Shown piece after piece: positions 46,830-57,567 of a stretch of DNA of 64,000 nt. The DNA comes from Odontocerum albicorne (lineage: Eukaryota > Arthropoda > Insecta > Trichoptera > Odontoceridae). The notes under the pieces are model-generated. The model had not been told where the DNA came from. It saw only the letters and a program-made list of their open reading frames with translations, and did no database searches. Each line of letters starts with the position of its first letter. The first letter of the stretch is position 1. The position numbers and the translations under genes are program-made. The stretch spans positions 52,016,526 through 52,080,525 of the forward strand of contig OX463842.1 in the NCBI GenBank assembly GCA_949825065.1. Direction: 5' to 3'.

Positions 46830-47095
46830 CTAAAATACACCCCACCAGTATAGGGCGAGCCCAGCCACTGGGACGCCAGACGTTTTTCAGCCCACACCCT
46901 TGAATATGTAGAATAAGAAGAGAAAAAAACACAGAAAATAAATAGATGACAAAAAAATGCATTCAAGAAAGAAGACATTTAAATGTCATCCCACAAACAT
47001 TCCCCCGGCCGAGATACACCCCACCAATGCAGGGCGAGCCGCAATGATATCGGGAGGCTTCCAGACCACACCCCCGCATATCTAGATTAAAAAAA
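46830..47095. repeat. Two related units of a dispersed repeat
   Basis: TACACCCCACCAGTATAGGGCGAGC (near 46838) and TACACCCCACCAATGCAGGGC (near 47014) head two similar units about 175 bases apart, each followed by CCAGAC..TT and CACACCC. A reversed scrap is at 22640-22690. Confidence 0.6.
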
Positions 47096-47404
47096 AAACG
47101 TATGGCAGAAAACAAAATAAAAAGTAAACCCACAAATACCACCTCAGGTTAACTGTCAGCAAAAACGAAAAAAAGAAAAGCCTCAAAGGAGTCCAAATTG
47201 TATAAAAGTAAAATGCCAAATTTGAAATGATGTTCACACATAAAAAAAAACCACGACACTTCATTGAAATACGCTGAATATTCTCGAGCAATCAAAAAAG
47301 TATTAAATTTCAACAATTATATGTCTATTCAGTTTTATAAAACTACAATGACACCCAATTTCCACGCCAACTTCAAAAGCTAACTTTTAAGCTTTAAACT
47401 ATCC
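47096..47404. other. Unassigned
   Basis: A-rich segment without recognised content. Confidence 0.35.
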
Positions 47405-47620
47405 CCTAGGCTGATTGTAATATTTGTGGCAAACAGACTAAATCGGTAAATCACATTATGTGTTCTTACGATGAAAATTGTCAATAATTAACAAAGGGAT
47501 CTTCATTCCGCCTTACATCAGAACATCTTCGGATTACTAAGCTTCTCTGTTCCAGAATAGTTTTGCAGCATTCAGTGCTGTTTGTGAAAGCACTGGCAAC
47601 TTACTGAGTAACTTTTTAAT
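47405..47620 (+). pseudogene. LINE C-terminal zinc-knuckle remnant
   Basis: Reads A-D-C-N-I-C-G-K-Q-T-K-S-V-N-H-I-M-C, a C-x2-C ... H-x3-C pattern, then A-L-H-Q-N-I with stops after. This is the cysteine/histidine tail of an RNase H-bearing LINE, related in kind to the one at 16960-17030 but diverged. Confidence 0.5.
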
Positions 47621-47849
47621 TACTTTAACTTTCGGACTGATGTCCGACTTAGCTGCTATTCTTTGCAAACCACAGTGGGTTTTCTCTGAAGATGGATATC
47701 CCTTAGTCGCAATACCTTCTTCGTTACTCTGTTCCGAGATAATAAAAAAAAAGACTTAGATCTTTAAGAATATTCGCCTTGCAGCGAAACATATTATATG
47801 TCCGTTTTGATTATGCGGGTGACATTAATTGATTAATTAATTAATTTAT
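47621..47849. other. Unassigned
   Basis: Probable remainder of the LINE tail; no recognisable motifs. Confidence 0.35.
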
Positions 47850-48240
47850 TTATTATTTAAAACTTTTATTGCAAATACAATCTGGCGGGCTTATTGCCAG
47901 GCGGCAATCTCTTCCAGCCAACCAGACAAAAGTAAATGAAGCAAGTTACGTGGTCGCATAAATCATTCAAAGGACTACCCATCCCCACGAAATCCATAAA
48001 CATATACGTTAGCACATGCCCACGAACCCCACAAAGACGGACAATCACCCGAACATTATTTTTCATATAAAGTGAGATATCATCAATCAAAAGGAAAGGA
48101 AGGGATGGTGGAGAGGAAAGGAAAAGAAAAATCAGGAATGAAACACGTTATTTTACTAACTAGAAATTAAGAGGGTTTCAGTCTCTTCTAGAATACCAAG
48201 GACGGAGCGAGTCTTATATTGGTTTGTAACTGATTCCAGA
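47850..48240 (-). pseudogene. LINE 3' UTR copy, reversed relative of 17420-18005
   Basis: Starting from its AAATAAATTAATTAATCA tail side at 47850, the minus strand reads through GGTCTGGTTGGCTGGAAG-like and AAACACATACGT-like words in the reverse order of 17690-17990. Only the last codons and the 3' UTR of the LINE are present, to about 48240. Confidence 0.75.
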
Positions 48241-48292
48241 GTCTCACTACATAGATAGTTAAGGACAACGTAAAGAAAGAGGAGCGGTGAAC

Positions 48293-48410
48293 TGGATATT
48301 TAATAATTTTATTACAAATACAATCCAGCGGGCTTGTTGCCTGATGGCAAATTCTTCCAACCAACCAAATATAAGTAAATGAAGCAAGTTACTGATACTC
48401 GTATAGTAGA
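48293..48410 (-). repeat. Second, shorter copy of the same LINE/SINE tail
   Basis: ATTTTATTACAAATACAATC then GGGCTTGTTGCCTGATGGC and CCAACCAACCAAATATAAGT match the tail of 47850-48240, inserted next to that copy in the same orientation. Confidence 0.7.
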
Positions 48411-48861
48411 TCTGAATATCTGCAAAGAGGCACTTTTTTTATTGTCTAAATATGCATTTAATTGTCTTTTATTTAGTTATTTTAAAATAATATATCAACG
48501 ATTATTTTCTCACCTGAAACTTATTACATAAATATTGTTTTGAAATCTTAAATATCATGTAAAAAATATTTTCAGGTTATTTAGTAATATTAAAATACAC
48601 ATTTTTACCATGTATTATAAACACCTTCTGAGGCTCATAAAAAATCGTATTTCCACCCCGGCAGCTTCGAAAAAATTAAAAATGTAGAGAAGAGTCCCTG
48701 TCATGTTTTGTAAAAATACTCGTACTCGCAAGACGTGAGCGTGTAATATTCCCCCTTAACGTGCCGTAGTATTTCTAACACGTACGATGACGAAGTATGA
48801 GTCACGTGCCGTCTCCAGTGGCATCTCCAAAACCAAAGGCCGTATCATTGGGCAATGTTGT
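48411..48861. other. Unassigned
   Basis: No gene; TACTCGTA at 48717 followed by a second CTCG. Confidence 0.35.
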
Positions 48862-48869
48862 CTCTAGAT

Positions 48870-49372
48870 CAGTGTTCCCCAACCTTTTTAGACCTGTGGA
48901 CCGGTAAAAAAAGGAAATTTTTTTCGCGGACCACTAATACTTAAATAAAAATGCTTTTTTTCTATTTAATATTTTTTAAATCTTATATTGTGACAGATGG
49001 ACATATGTAACTATAATTGACAAATATACATATAACAGTTAAACAATTTTAATTGTATAATAACATTGTCTGATACAATTAAAATTTAACAAAAACCATG
49101 GGGTTTTTGCAACAAACTAATGCGAAACCTGCTGTGGCATCTTTGCTAACATATTGAATATTCTTGGCTGCAGTGCTGTCTCTGACAGACGAAGTGCTGC
49201 ATTCACGTCCAGTCTATTCCTTTGTTTCGATTTTATTGAGGACATGGATAAAAATCCTATATTTAATATTTTTGCATGCCAAATTTCTTGAAATTTGGCA
49301 TACTGTTTGCGGCCCGGCGGAAAGTTTCTGCGGCCCGGCACCGGGCCGCGGACCACCGGTTGGGGAACACTG
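48870..49372 (-). mobile_element. hAT-type deletion derivative (503 bp)
   Basis: Ends CAGTGTTCCCCAACC and GGTTGGGGAACACTG are exact inverted repeats, flanked by the 8-bp duplication CTCTAGAT at 48862-48869 and 49373-49380, diagnostic of hAT elements. On the minus strand the interior (about 49270 down to 49117) encodes S-I-K-S-K-Q-R-N-R-L-D-V then L-R-L-S-E-T-A-L-Q-P-R-I, the C-terminal dimerisation end of a Charlie/ZBED-like hAT transposase, and then stops. The rest of the transposase is deleted. Confidence 0.9.
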
Positions 49373-49592
49373 CTCTAGATCACGTTCAACATTTCTGCAT
49401 CATAAACACTAATACATCATTGACTATCTCTGTTGCATATTTATTGGGACACTATTCTTCAGCCCGATGATTTCATAATAATAGTAAAAAGACAATTTAT
49501 ACTCGTATAGTGCCTTTTAGTGGGAACACTCTTCCAACGCGCAACAACTCGAGACTCGAATCCCCTATTATTGACCTTTTACAAACTAAATA

Positions 49593-50452
49593 TTGGGTTG
49601 ATGCAAAAGTTTTGACCGTTTTTTACATATACAATTAAACATTTTTTTTTTAGATTTGTATTATTTATTTAATCAATTATATAATTTCCATCAGTTCTTA
49701 TAACTTTCTCCCATCTTTCTATTAACTTATTAATACCATTAGTGGAAAACTCCGTGGATTTTGAAGCGAAAAATGTAGTAAGGGATGTTTTTACCTGCTC
49801 TATTGCATCAAATTTTTTATCATTTAAAAAATTTTGCAGTGATCGGAATAAATGAAAATCGGAAGGAGCAAGATCTGGAAAATAAGGTGGATGCTTGATA
49901 ACATCCCATTTCAACTCATTTAGCATGTGTTGGGTCATCATAGCCACACATGGTCGCGCGTTGTCGTGATGAAACACTACCCCTTTTCTGTTTACCAATT
50001 CTGGTCTATCCTTTTGAAGGGCGATGTTCAATTTGGATAATTGCTGACAATATCGTTCTGCTGTAATTGTCTGATTGCGTTCCAAGAGTTCAAAATACAC
50101 AATAGTGAAAAATTAGTGAAAAATTTGTGAAAAACAATTAGTGAAAAATCCCCAGATCGGAATTTTATAAACCATCTTCGTACCTGTCGAACTTTGATGA
50201 CATCTGCTCCATACACTTCGCAAATGTTTTTGGTTGTCTTTACCGAATTCATAAAGTAAACAATGACGTAAATGCACTTTATCATTTTGAAAAAATACAA
50301 GGGCTCTTCACTGTACTTTGGCCAGGCCAAAACTGAATAGAAAGTAGAGGGAAAGCATCCTTTATACAATGGAATCATTTAAAAGAAGATACTATTCATA
50401 ATTTGTTACCTGGGATCATAAAAAACGGTCGTAACTTTTGCATCAACCCAAT
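49593..50452 (-). mobile_element. Deletion-derivative mariner (860 bp)
   Basis: Inverted ends TTGGGTTGATGCAAAAGTTT / complement of TTGGGTTGATGCAAAAGTTA with TA at 49591-49592 and 50453-50454. On the minus strand the N-terminal part (about 50290-50150) has I-C-E-V-Y-G-A-D-V-I and R-R-W-F-I-K-F-R-S-G-D-F of the paired-like helix-turn-helix. An internal deletion removes the linker and the first catalytic aspartate; the remaining frame (50100-49669) has H-D-N-A-R-P-C (second D) and F-P-D-L-A-P-S-D-F-H-L-F (third D of DD34D) and runs open to a stop before the end. Young-looking: ends and C-terminus are little decayed. Confidence 0.92.
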
Positions 50453-50479
50453 ATATACTATAAGTTGATTGTGAGAATA

Positions 50480-50715
50480 TGAAGAAAGTGGCAAAGGTTA
50501 TTAGATAAGGCACTTCCTTGCATCTGCATACGTTCAGAAAAAACATTTTTGCTAAGAAAACTACAGGAAACTTACCAAGAGAATAATAATTACGAAGAAA
50601 CCAGTGTAGATCTTCCAATATGCAATAGTAACACATTCGGCTTTAGGTGTAGTGTATGTGTGTAGTGTTTATATACAATCATAAATTTTGATAAGACTTC
50701 CCAAAAGGGTTGTCG
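50480..50715 (-). repeat. Dispersed repeat family X, copy 4
   Basis: ACACATTCGGCTTTAGGTGT and AGTGTATGTGTGTAGTG match 41940-41975, and AAACATTTTTGCTAAGAAAA resembles 41870; same orientation as copy 3. Confidence 0.5.
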
Positions 50716-50727
50716 TTAAGTGCACCG

Positions 50728-51355
50728 TTAACCTTTCCTTCCCTGTGTTGGGTATCTTCTACACGTTGCTTCTAATAACCATCAATATCTCTATAAATAT
50801 TATAAATACAAGGTTAAGATTTTAGGTATTCCTCCATAATATATTTACGCATTGATTTAAAAAATAATATTACTAATAATCAGAATTTATCGACTACATC
50901 GAGGTGTTTTGTAAAGATCGAAAACAAATTCGCATTTAAACGCTGCGAGTGCCTCGTCTTGACGATAGGTGAATAGTATGCGGGAAGCGCGACACTATAT
51001 TCGCATCTCACTCTTGCATACTAGACTGAATTGCGAGAACCTGTATTGTCTCAACGCCGCAAGCATATGCGTAAGCGCCGGGGTATGCGACTGTATTGCG
51101 CGCCGCTAGTAGCTTCTAAGCTTGCAAATAGGTTGGACGTACGCCCGTTCCGTGAGCGGTGCCACATGGTTTTTTAATGTTTTCAGCAAATAAATCTCAA
51201 TTATTATAATTTTTAACTTCAATTATAATTAATTAAGGGGATTATCTATGAATGTTCTTATTTTTCCGATTTAAAATCGCTAATTTTTTATTGCGTACTC
51301 ACTACCCAACACCGTAACACGCGTATTTTTTTTATCACCGTAAGGGAAGGGTTAA
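50728..51355 (+). mobile_element. piggyBac-like MITE, intact ends (628 bp)
   Basis: TTAACCTTTCCTTCCCTG at the left and the complement of TTAACCCTTCCCTTACGG at the right, TTAA at both edges (50728-50731 and 51352-51355). Close inverted relative of 38810-39448. Contains GACGATAGGTGAATAGTATG and GTTTTCAGCAAATAAATCTC. Non-coding. Confidence 0.9.
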
Positions 51356-51624
51356 GCTGTGCACGCCAACCATAACTCTTATATTAACAGGACGATTTTT
51401 CTACACTACAGAACCAGCAACGGTAAAAGCTTTATCATGATACCTGGCTCTCTTGGGTCGATTCGAAACAACAAATGTATTCGATTGATCTGTAATTCAC
51501 CTCAAAATTTTACTCTTTTTTGAACAAACATCTTTCAAGCACTAATTCTAAATAAACAAAGGTTCCAGGTTTGATTCCTGATGGTGTTCAAAATAAAAAA
51601 AATGGGATTCCCATAAAAACTGTA
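51356..51624. other. Unassigned with one 31-bp-unit relic
   Basis: CAGCAACGGTAAAAGCTTTA then TCATGATACC near 51417 is a single diverged unit of the minisatellite at 42103, with TCGATTCGAAACAACAA as shared flank. AGGTTTGATTCCTG at 51568 is B-box-like. Confidence 0.4.
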
Positions 51625-51835
51625 AGAATACTGTTTATTCCACTTTATATAACGGTATAACGTTACCAGTTTCAAAGATTTCCTCTCATCATCAGGGAAC
51701 AAAAACAAGAGTCTCGCTTTTGTTCCCCTGATAATGAGGTAAAAATCTTTAAACCGGAAGGATTATAACGTCATGTAACGTAGAATAATCAGTATTTGAT
51801 TAAATATAATACATAACGATCTCCTTAAACCTTCA
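51625..51835. repeat. Inverted Penelope-like termini
   Basis: TACTGTTTATTCCACTTTAT (51630) faces a mirrored version at 51775-51800, and CTGATGATGAGAGG ... TTTGAAACTGG on the minus strand faces CTGATAATGAGG ... TTTAAACCGG on the plus strand. The inverted pair is separated by ACAAAAACAAGAGTC and similar loop sequence. Confidence 0.6.
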
Positions 51836-51841
51836 CGGTAT

Positions 51842-52750
51842 TAATGACTTCTTCTTCTTCTTCTCAGTGTCATGTCAGGTCCCCCCAACGTTGAATATCA
51901 CCTGAAAGTAGGCATCTTTGTCCCCGGCAGCCCGAAAAAGATCTCCAACGACCCTTATGCCAGTCCAATCACGTACATTGCGGAGCCAGGAGATTTATTT
52001 CCTGCAAACACCTCTTTGACCTTCTATTTTGCCTTGAATGATCAGGTGCAGTTATTTGTACTTAGGTCCTCTAAGTACATGACCCAACTAGGACACCTTT
52101 CGGATTTTAATATTAGTCAGCAGCTTTCTATCAACTTTGGCTCTTTGAAGAACCCTTGCTGCTGACCATTTATGTCCAGGGTATCCGTAGCATTCTCCGG
52201 TGCATCCACATTTCGAATGCTTCCAGTCGGTTCATACTACTTACTTTGAAGGTCCATAATTCCACTCCATGCAATAACACTGACCAACCGTAGCATTTGA
52301 CTAACCGTTGTCGAAGTTTCAAGTTTAGATTATCATCGCAGAATACGCTTCTCATTTTATTAAAAGCTGCACGAGATGATTTAATTCTGCACTTGACTTC
52401 AGTCTCTCACTCGAGGTCTTCCACTAGGATACTTCCAACGTATTTAAATTTTTTCACTCTTTCTATATCAGCACCGTTCAATGTAAGACGTGCTCCTGCG
52501 TGATCCTGCCGGCCAAACACCATGAACCTAGTTTTACTCACGTTCATGTTCAGCCCCAGCCTCACACCGGCTTCATTAATTCTATCTATAAGCGTTTAAA
52601 GATCGTCAATACTGTCTGCCAGAATAACTGTATCATCTGCGTACCTGATGTTATTGACGCATACACCATGCACTTTGACCCCCAGATTCAAGTTATATAG
52701 TGCTTCCTTGAAAAATATGTCAGAGTACAGATTGAATAACATAGGTGACA
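51842..52750 (-). pseudogene. RTE-type LINE: catalytic RT motif to 3' end
   Basis: On the minus strand the frame enters at L-S-P-M-L-F-N-L-Y-S (RT motif), then N-I-R-Y-A-D-D-T-V-I-L-A with the YADD catalytic pair at about 52640, followed by N-V-S-K-T-R-F-M-V-F-G, K-F-K-Y-V-G-S-I-L and the W-S-V-L-L-H-G-V-E-L-W block, a W-L-G-H-V-L-R block near 52110-52080, and F-R-A-A-G-D-K-D near the end; terminal GAAGAAGAAG-like tail at 51842. Several stops and shifts. Upstream of 52750 the frame is broken by other repeat sequence. A shorter copy is at 34960-35155. Confidence 0.8.
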
Positions 52751-53214
52751 AAATATTAATAAATATTAATGCCTTAACTATAAATAATACATTTAACTGT
52801 ACAAAGTTTTGTTGCATGTCTACGTGCGGTAGTATAATATTTCGTCCACATACAGTGGTCAACTGTGAGTTAAGTGCCTACTACAGAGGTTTCTTTATCA
52901 GTGGCTTGGTTGTTAGGGGTGATATAGACAATGTTGTCTCCCGACTACGCTCTTAAACATGTCCGTATCACCTATTCGGATATGTTAAAGGGTATAATAT
53001 GTTGAGGGGTATTGTATAAAGTAATACGTACTCACTCAAAGTGTTACTACTCGTATTTAAAATTTATAAATATTTTTGAATAAACTGTATATTCCCTTTC
53101 ACAAATATAATATCACGTTAAATGGAAAGCTTTAAGGTTTCTTTAATTAATAAGATTTTTTCTGGCGTTTCGTGTCTCTGTTTCAGCCTTAAAGTAGCTT
53201 CATCCTGCCATCAG
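52751..53214. other. Penelope-like scraps and unassigned sequence
   Basis: AATGCCTTAACTATAAATAA at 52768 is the right flank word of the Penelope-like family (compare 33309, 63208). Near 53165-53220, minus strand, a CTGATGGC ... GGCTGAAAC arrangement is seen. No gene. Confidence 0.4.
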
Positions 53215-53345
53215 TGATGAATAATATGTGTAACCCTTAATCCACACGCTCACCGAGTGGTGGCCCCGCGAAGGGAGGGATTACTCCATCGCACCGCGGC
53301 GCGCCCGGTGCCGACAAGCAGTTAAGCCCTTTCCACGCGCGCCGG
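53215..53345. other. GC-rich pocket of unknown nature
   Basis: About 130 bases rich in CG dinucleotides (GCACCGCGGCGCGCCCGGTG and neighbours) in AT-rich surroundings, with CAGTTAAGCCC and CCCTTAATCC at its edges. No frame or splice sites recognised; could be a transposon end. Confidence 0.35.
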
Positions 53346-53494
53346 TTGATTGTGTTTAGATTTTCATGTTGGACCAGATTATCTGGATTCCGTTTTCATT
53401 TTAAATACCTTATAAATCCCTTTAGGCATTACATTGGGAAAAAATCTTAATTTAAATTTGATAGTTGTTTTAAAAAATATATTATTTTCGAAGT

Positions 53495-54235
53495 GAATAG
53501 GCGCGGAAGGGCAAATTGGCCCCGTCATGAAAAGTGAAACGGTTTATTGTATTATTATTTTATTATTGTTAAATTATTATTAATAAATATTTTATTTATT
53601 AATAAATTACGATTTATTATTTTAATATTAATAATTATTTATTTTTAATAATATTTTAATATTATTAGGTGTATTATATTATTATTAAAATTATTATTAT
53701 TTATTATTAAAAATTAAAAAAATAAGAATTTTGTTATATATTATTTTCATATTAATATATTTAATAATTATTATATTTAATATATAGTTATTATAATATG
53801 GATAATTATATTATTATTGTATTATAATTAATTACAATATAATAAATAATAATATAATATAATAATATTATATATTATATAATATAATAATAAATAAATA
53901 ATTAATTAATTATTTAAAAATAATTTATTTAACAATAACACGAAAATATTCACTATTAAAAAAAAATTATTTAATATTATTAAGTGTATTATATTATTAT
54001 AAAAATATTATTTATTATTAAAATTATTATTATTTATTACTAAAAATAAAAATAATACAATTTTATTTAATTATGAGAGATTTTCTTGAATTGGATTCCA
54101 TATAAACATTTCCATAACGAATCATAAAAATCGTTTACAAATGGAAAAAAGCAATGCATAAAATTAACTTTTCCTAGGAGCTAAGAAGTTTCACTTCTAC
54201 AGCGCGAGAGTCTCACGCATCTGTTTTTTTTTCTT
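53495..54235 (+). mobile_element. Foldback-family relative, single arm with long A/T core
   Basis: Begins ATAGGCGCGGAAGGGCAAAT and AAAAGTGAAACGG and ends GCATAAAATTAACTTTTCCT, AGCTAAGAAGTTTCACTTCT and GCGAGAGTCTCACGCATC, as in the 6709-9324 arms and 33630-34330. The 500-base centre is almost pure A/T with many ATTATTA words; the CG-rich CGCATGCGC word of its relatives is missing. Confidence 0.7.
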
Positions 54236-54316
54236 CATAAGAAGACAGAATGTACAAAACGATTTATGAGTACAGGGGAAAATACTAAAGACAAGGTAGA
54301 TAATCAAGTAAAACAT

Positions 54317-54810
54317 GCGTATGATAGTATAACGTCACATATGTATTGGAACGTCACAAATATGCGTATGATAGTATAACGTAACATATGTATTGGAACG
54401 TCACAAATATGCGTATGATAGTATAACGTAACATATGTATTGGAACGTCATAAATATGCGTATGATAGTATAACGTAACATAGGTATTGGACCGTCACAA
54501 ATATGCGTATGATAGTATAACGTAACATATGTATTGGAACGTCACAAATATGCGTATGATAGTATAACGTTACATATGTATTGGAACGTCACAAATATGC
54601 GTATGATAGTACCTATAATGTAACATATGTATTGAAACGTCACAAATATACGTATGATTGTATAACGTAACATATGTATTAGAACGTCACAAATATGCGT
54701 ATGATAGTATAACGTAACATTTTTTTTTTTTAATTTTTTTATCCACTTTGCACGGATTTCTCCTGTTACACAAAGAGGGTAACATATGTATTGGAACGTC
54801 ACAAATAAAA
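54317..54810. repeat. 47-bp minisatellite, nine copies
   Basis: Starts of GCGTATGATAGT fall at 54317, 54364, 54411, 54458, 54505, 54552, 54599, 54650 and 54697. The seventh unit is 51 bases long owing to a 4-base insertion (TACC-TATA for TATA). The last unit is interrupted by a LINE tail at 54721-54778. Confidence 0.93.
54721..54778 (-). mobile_element. Very short 5'-truncated LINE insertion with 7-bp target duplication
   Basis: Flanked by GTAACAT at 54714-54720 and 54779-54785. Reversed, it is CCTCTTTGTGTAACAGGAG, then AATCCGTGCAAAGTGGAT and a poly-A tail, the 3' end of the LINE fragment at 421-985. It sits inside the ninth unit of the 47-bp array. Confidence 0.88.
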
Positions 54811-54985
54811 TTAACACAGGCATTATAATACAAAACCATAAGCATTGTGTATCTAATAACATTTTTTCAAACCATATTATAAAGATAAGTCATAATTTAA
54901 AATAAAGTGAAATTAATATTTTACATAAGTCACGAAAGTTATACAAAACCATATTATAGAGAAATAAATAATGCGATGTATGGGA
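54811..54985. other. Unassigned
   Basis: ACAAAACCATATTATA occurs twice (about 54832-54890 and 54944-54960). No gene. Confidence 0.35.
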
Positions 54986-54989
54986 GAAC

Positions 54990-55340
54990 AATGAACGATT
55001 GGAATAAGTTGAGAAATTATTCTATTTGGAAGTATTTTCTCAGTTAGAGGAAGAATTAGGAGAGATGTTGAACGGCGTGTAGCGATAGAAAACTAAGTCT
55101 AAGGGGCACGAAACAATATGTTCGAACTGGACACGAATAAAAGTGTTAATGTGTTCACGGAAGGCGTGATAAATGAATAACTGGGAACGCATGGTTTGAT
55201 GAATTAATGATATTTTTGTAAAAATGAAACGTAAAGAGTCAGAGGAAACGTAGTAGTTGTATGACAAGGTTTATGGATGAAGAATATGTTTAGAGATAGA
55301 ATTTGGTGCTTTGTCCTTTATGTCCACCCCGGCAAGGAAA
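54990..55340 (+). pseudogene. Retrotransposon C-terminal tail remnant
   Basis: Stop-ridden but ordered like the tail at 62500-62770: GTAGTTGTATGACAAGGTTT then ATGGATGAAGAATATGT, ATAGAATTTGGTGCTTTGTC, TTATGTCCACCCCGGC and GGCTTGATGGTATCAA, the last part matching TAGCGCTATGTCCCCTCCG and GTGATGGTATCTATG in that copy. This is the 3' end of an otherwise lost LINE. Confidence 0.45.
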
Positions 55341-57567
55341 TGGCTTGATGGTATCAATGTATGTATTATAGAGATAAATCATAATTTCGAAGAAAGTCAT
55401 GTTAAATTTTACATACCTCACAAAAGTTGTATAACACGATGGATTTCGAAACATTCGGGACACGCCATAAGCAAAAATAACTAAAGGGTGCAAAGGTTTC
55501 ACTGGTTTTGAATTTTGTTTTTTTCCTTAAGGTCAATATTCTCTCCAGATGTCAATATTCTCTCCTTGACACCTGTCTGACCTAAGCATTGCTATCTTAC
55601 CAATCCAGGATCATTCCGCTTGAAGAGAACCTCGAAATAGGTCGCCTGAAAAAAAACCATTAAATGTACATTATTTATGATTATATTTATTTGTAAAAAT
55701 CGTCCAAACAAAAATATCGTGAATAAAAATTTTTTATTCATCCAAAAAACAAATATTCCCATGTAATACTCGTGCACATACAATGCTTTCTGTCGAGACT
55801 TAATAAATTAAGTTTTAAACCTCTAAGTTTCTCGAAATAAAACAGGTACTGACTGTTAATTAATGTTTTAAGTATTATATCAAGAAACTGTGGAAAGTGG
55901 AATGACATTTTATATAATCCAAGTTAAAATCCAGTTTCCAACGGAGTTAGAATGATCTGTTGCACTTTATAAAGTCCACGGTTGCAAGCGCTTCGACGAT
56001 ACTGTTCACAGGAAAGGTGGAAGTTTCAAAAGTTAAACTTAACTCATCATTCAATACGGTGGATATTTTTACTTGAAATATTTTTGAGTTCATGGGGTTA
56101 ATTCTACGGACATTTCCTATGTATTCATTTTGACTCGAGATTTGGTTAATCCACTTATATTTTATCAGAAATGTTTCACATATTTTGTATTTGTGTTGAT
56201 TGTATTTGAATAAATATTTTTTCTTTCCGTGCTGTTGTTTTATAAATTGGTGATTAAATGTTATTAAATTAAATTTAAGTTAAGTTAGTATTAAATTAAA
56301 TCTATTAAGAATTTTGATTTAAAAAAAAGTTGATATTTAACATGTTATTTAGATGATGCTTGCTTGTGAAGGATACTTAAGTGTCATCTATATTTGCAAC
56401 AAATCAATAAATATTATTTATCAAAGGTTTTTGACTTTGTGAGACACCATATGACTTATGAATATCGCTAATTTTATGAAAACAAAGCTGGTTGATTGTA
56501 GAAAATTGTTTAAAATCAATATTTTTACCAGATGTATTTTTATGAAAATTTTAATACAGATTTACTATCCCGGTTATAGAATAAACGATTTAGATGACAA
56601 ATTCAGGCAAAAACACTAAGAGTTAGAATTAGAAATTCCCGTACCCAAAAAAATTGCAAAGAAGAGGATATTGTGAGATATGGTAGAAACCGCAGAAGAC
56701 ATCTGCCAGGCCACCTGAAAAAAGAATGACACAAAAGTTACCTACGTGGCAATGCATGAAATACCCGCTGTCAGTTGTCCCATAGAAATATCTCCAAAAC
56801 GATGGAAAGAGAGCTTGGAATATTTAAGAATACATTAATTTGTTATTCCATAAATTATATTATTCTCAGGGTGGGAAGTAGAAACACGTGTAGTGGGATT
56901 AATGTAATTAAAAAATAAAAAATATCAAATTTATTTAAAGTTAAATATCTAAAAACATATTTAACTAAACCACATTTATAAGCAGACTACTTATAAAGCT
57001 ACAGCCGGAGAGATTAAGAGAAAAAAAATAAAATCTTAAACATTAAGGTACAGACTGGCATGAAAATTCTGAGAAAAAAATGTTTTATAAGATAACGAGG
57101 TTAAGATAGTTTCCAAAGTATTGTATTACTCGCTATCTTCTTTGTTAACATATCTATACTAAGGACTCATTCCAGATGTTCCATGCCCACCTTATGAAGA
57201 ACTTTTCTCCATCTTTCATCTTAACAAAAGGGTCTCAGATGCATTAATTAATTGGTTCTTCATATGTTCGTATTGTCGATGCAGTTTATTTAAAAGCGTA
57301 GACGGGAGACTACAATATATTTTGTCATATTGTTCGAAGCTTTAGGTTTTATAGACACTGGAGTACGTTCAAAATTCGCAGTTCATCATCGCACGTATTA
57401 TTAGTACACGGCAAGCGTGTGCGAGTATTTTAACCAGTTAAAAACATCTTTTTTTCAGTTTTCCTTCCAATAGAAATTCTGCAGTGATTATTAGGATCAG
57501 TTTTTTTTTATATATCAAAGCTCTATTGACTCATTAAACTTTCTTGCCAGTTTTTTGTCCACTTATT
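55341..57567. other. Unassigned AT-rich region
   Basis: More than 2 kb with no recognised gene, exon or repeat. GTCAATATTCTCTCC is duplicated near 55532 and 55552. Confidence 0.4.

Noticed and set aside
49669..50100. Functional mariner transposase gene
   Set aside because: The open frame begins after an internal deletion and lacks the first catalytic aspartate and an intact DNA-binding domain in frame.
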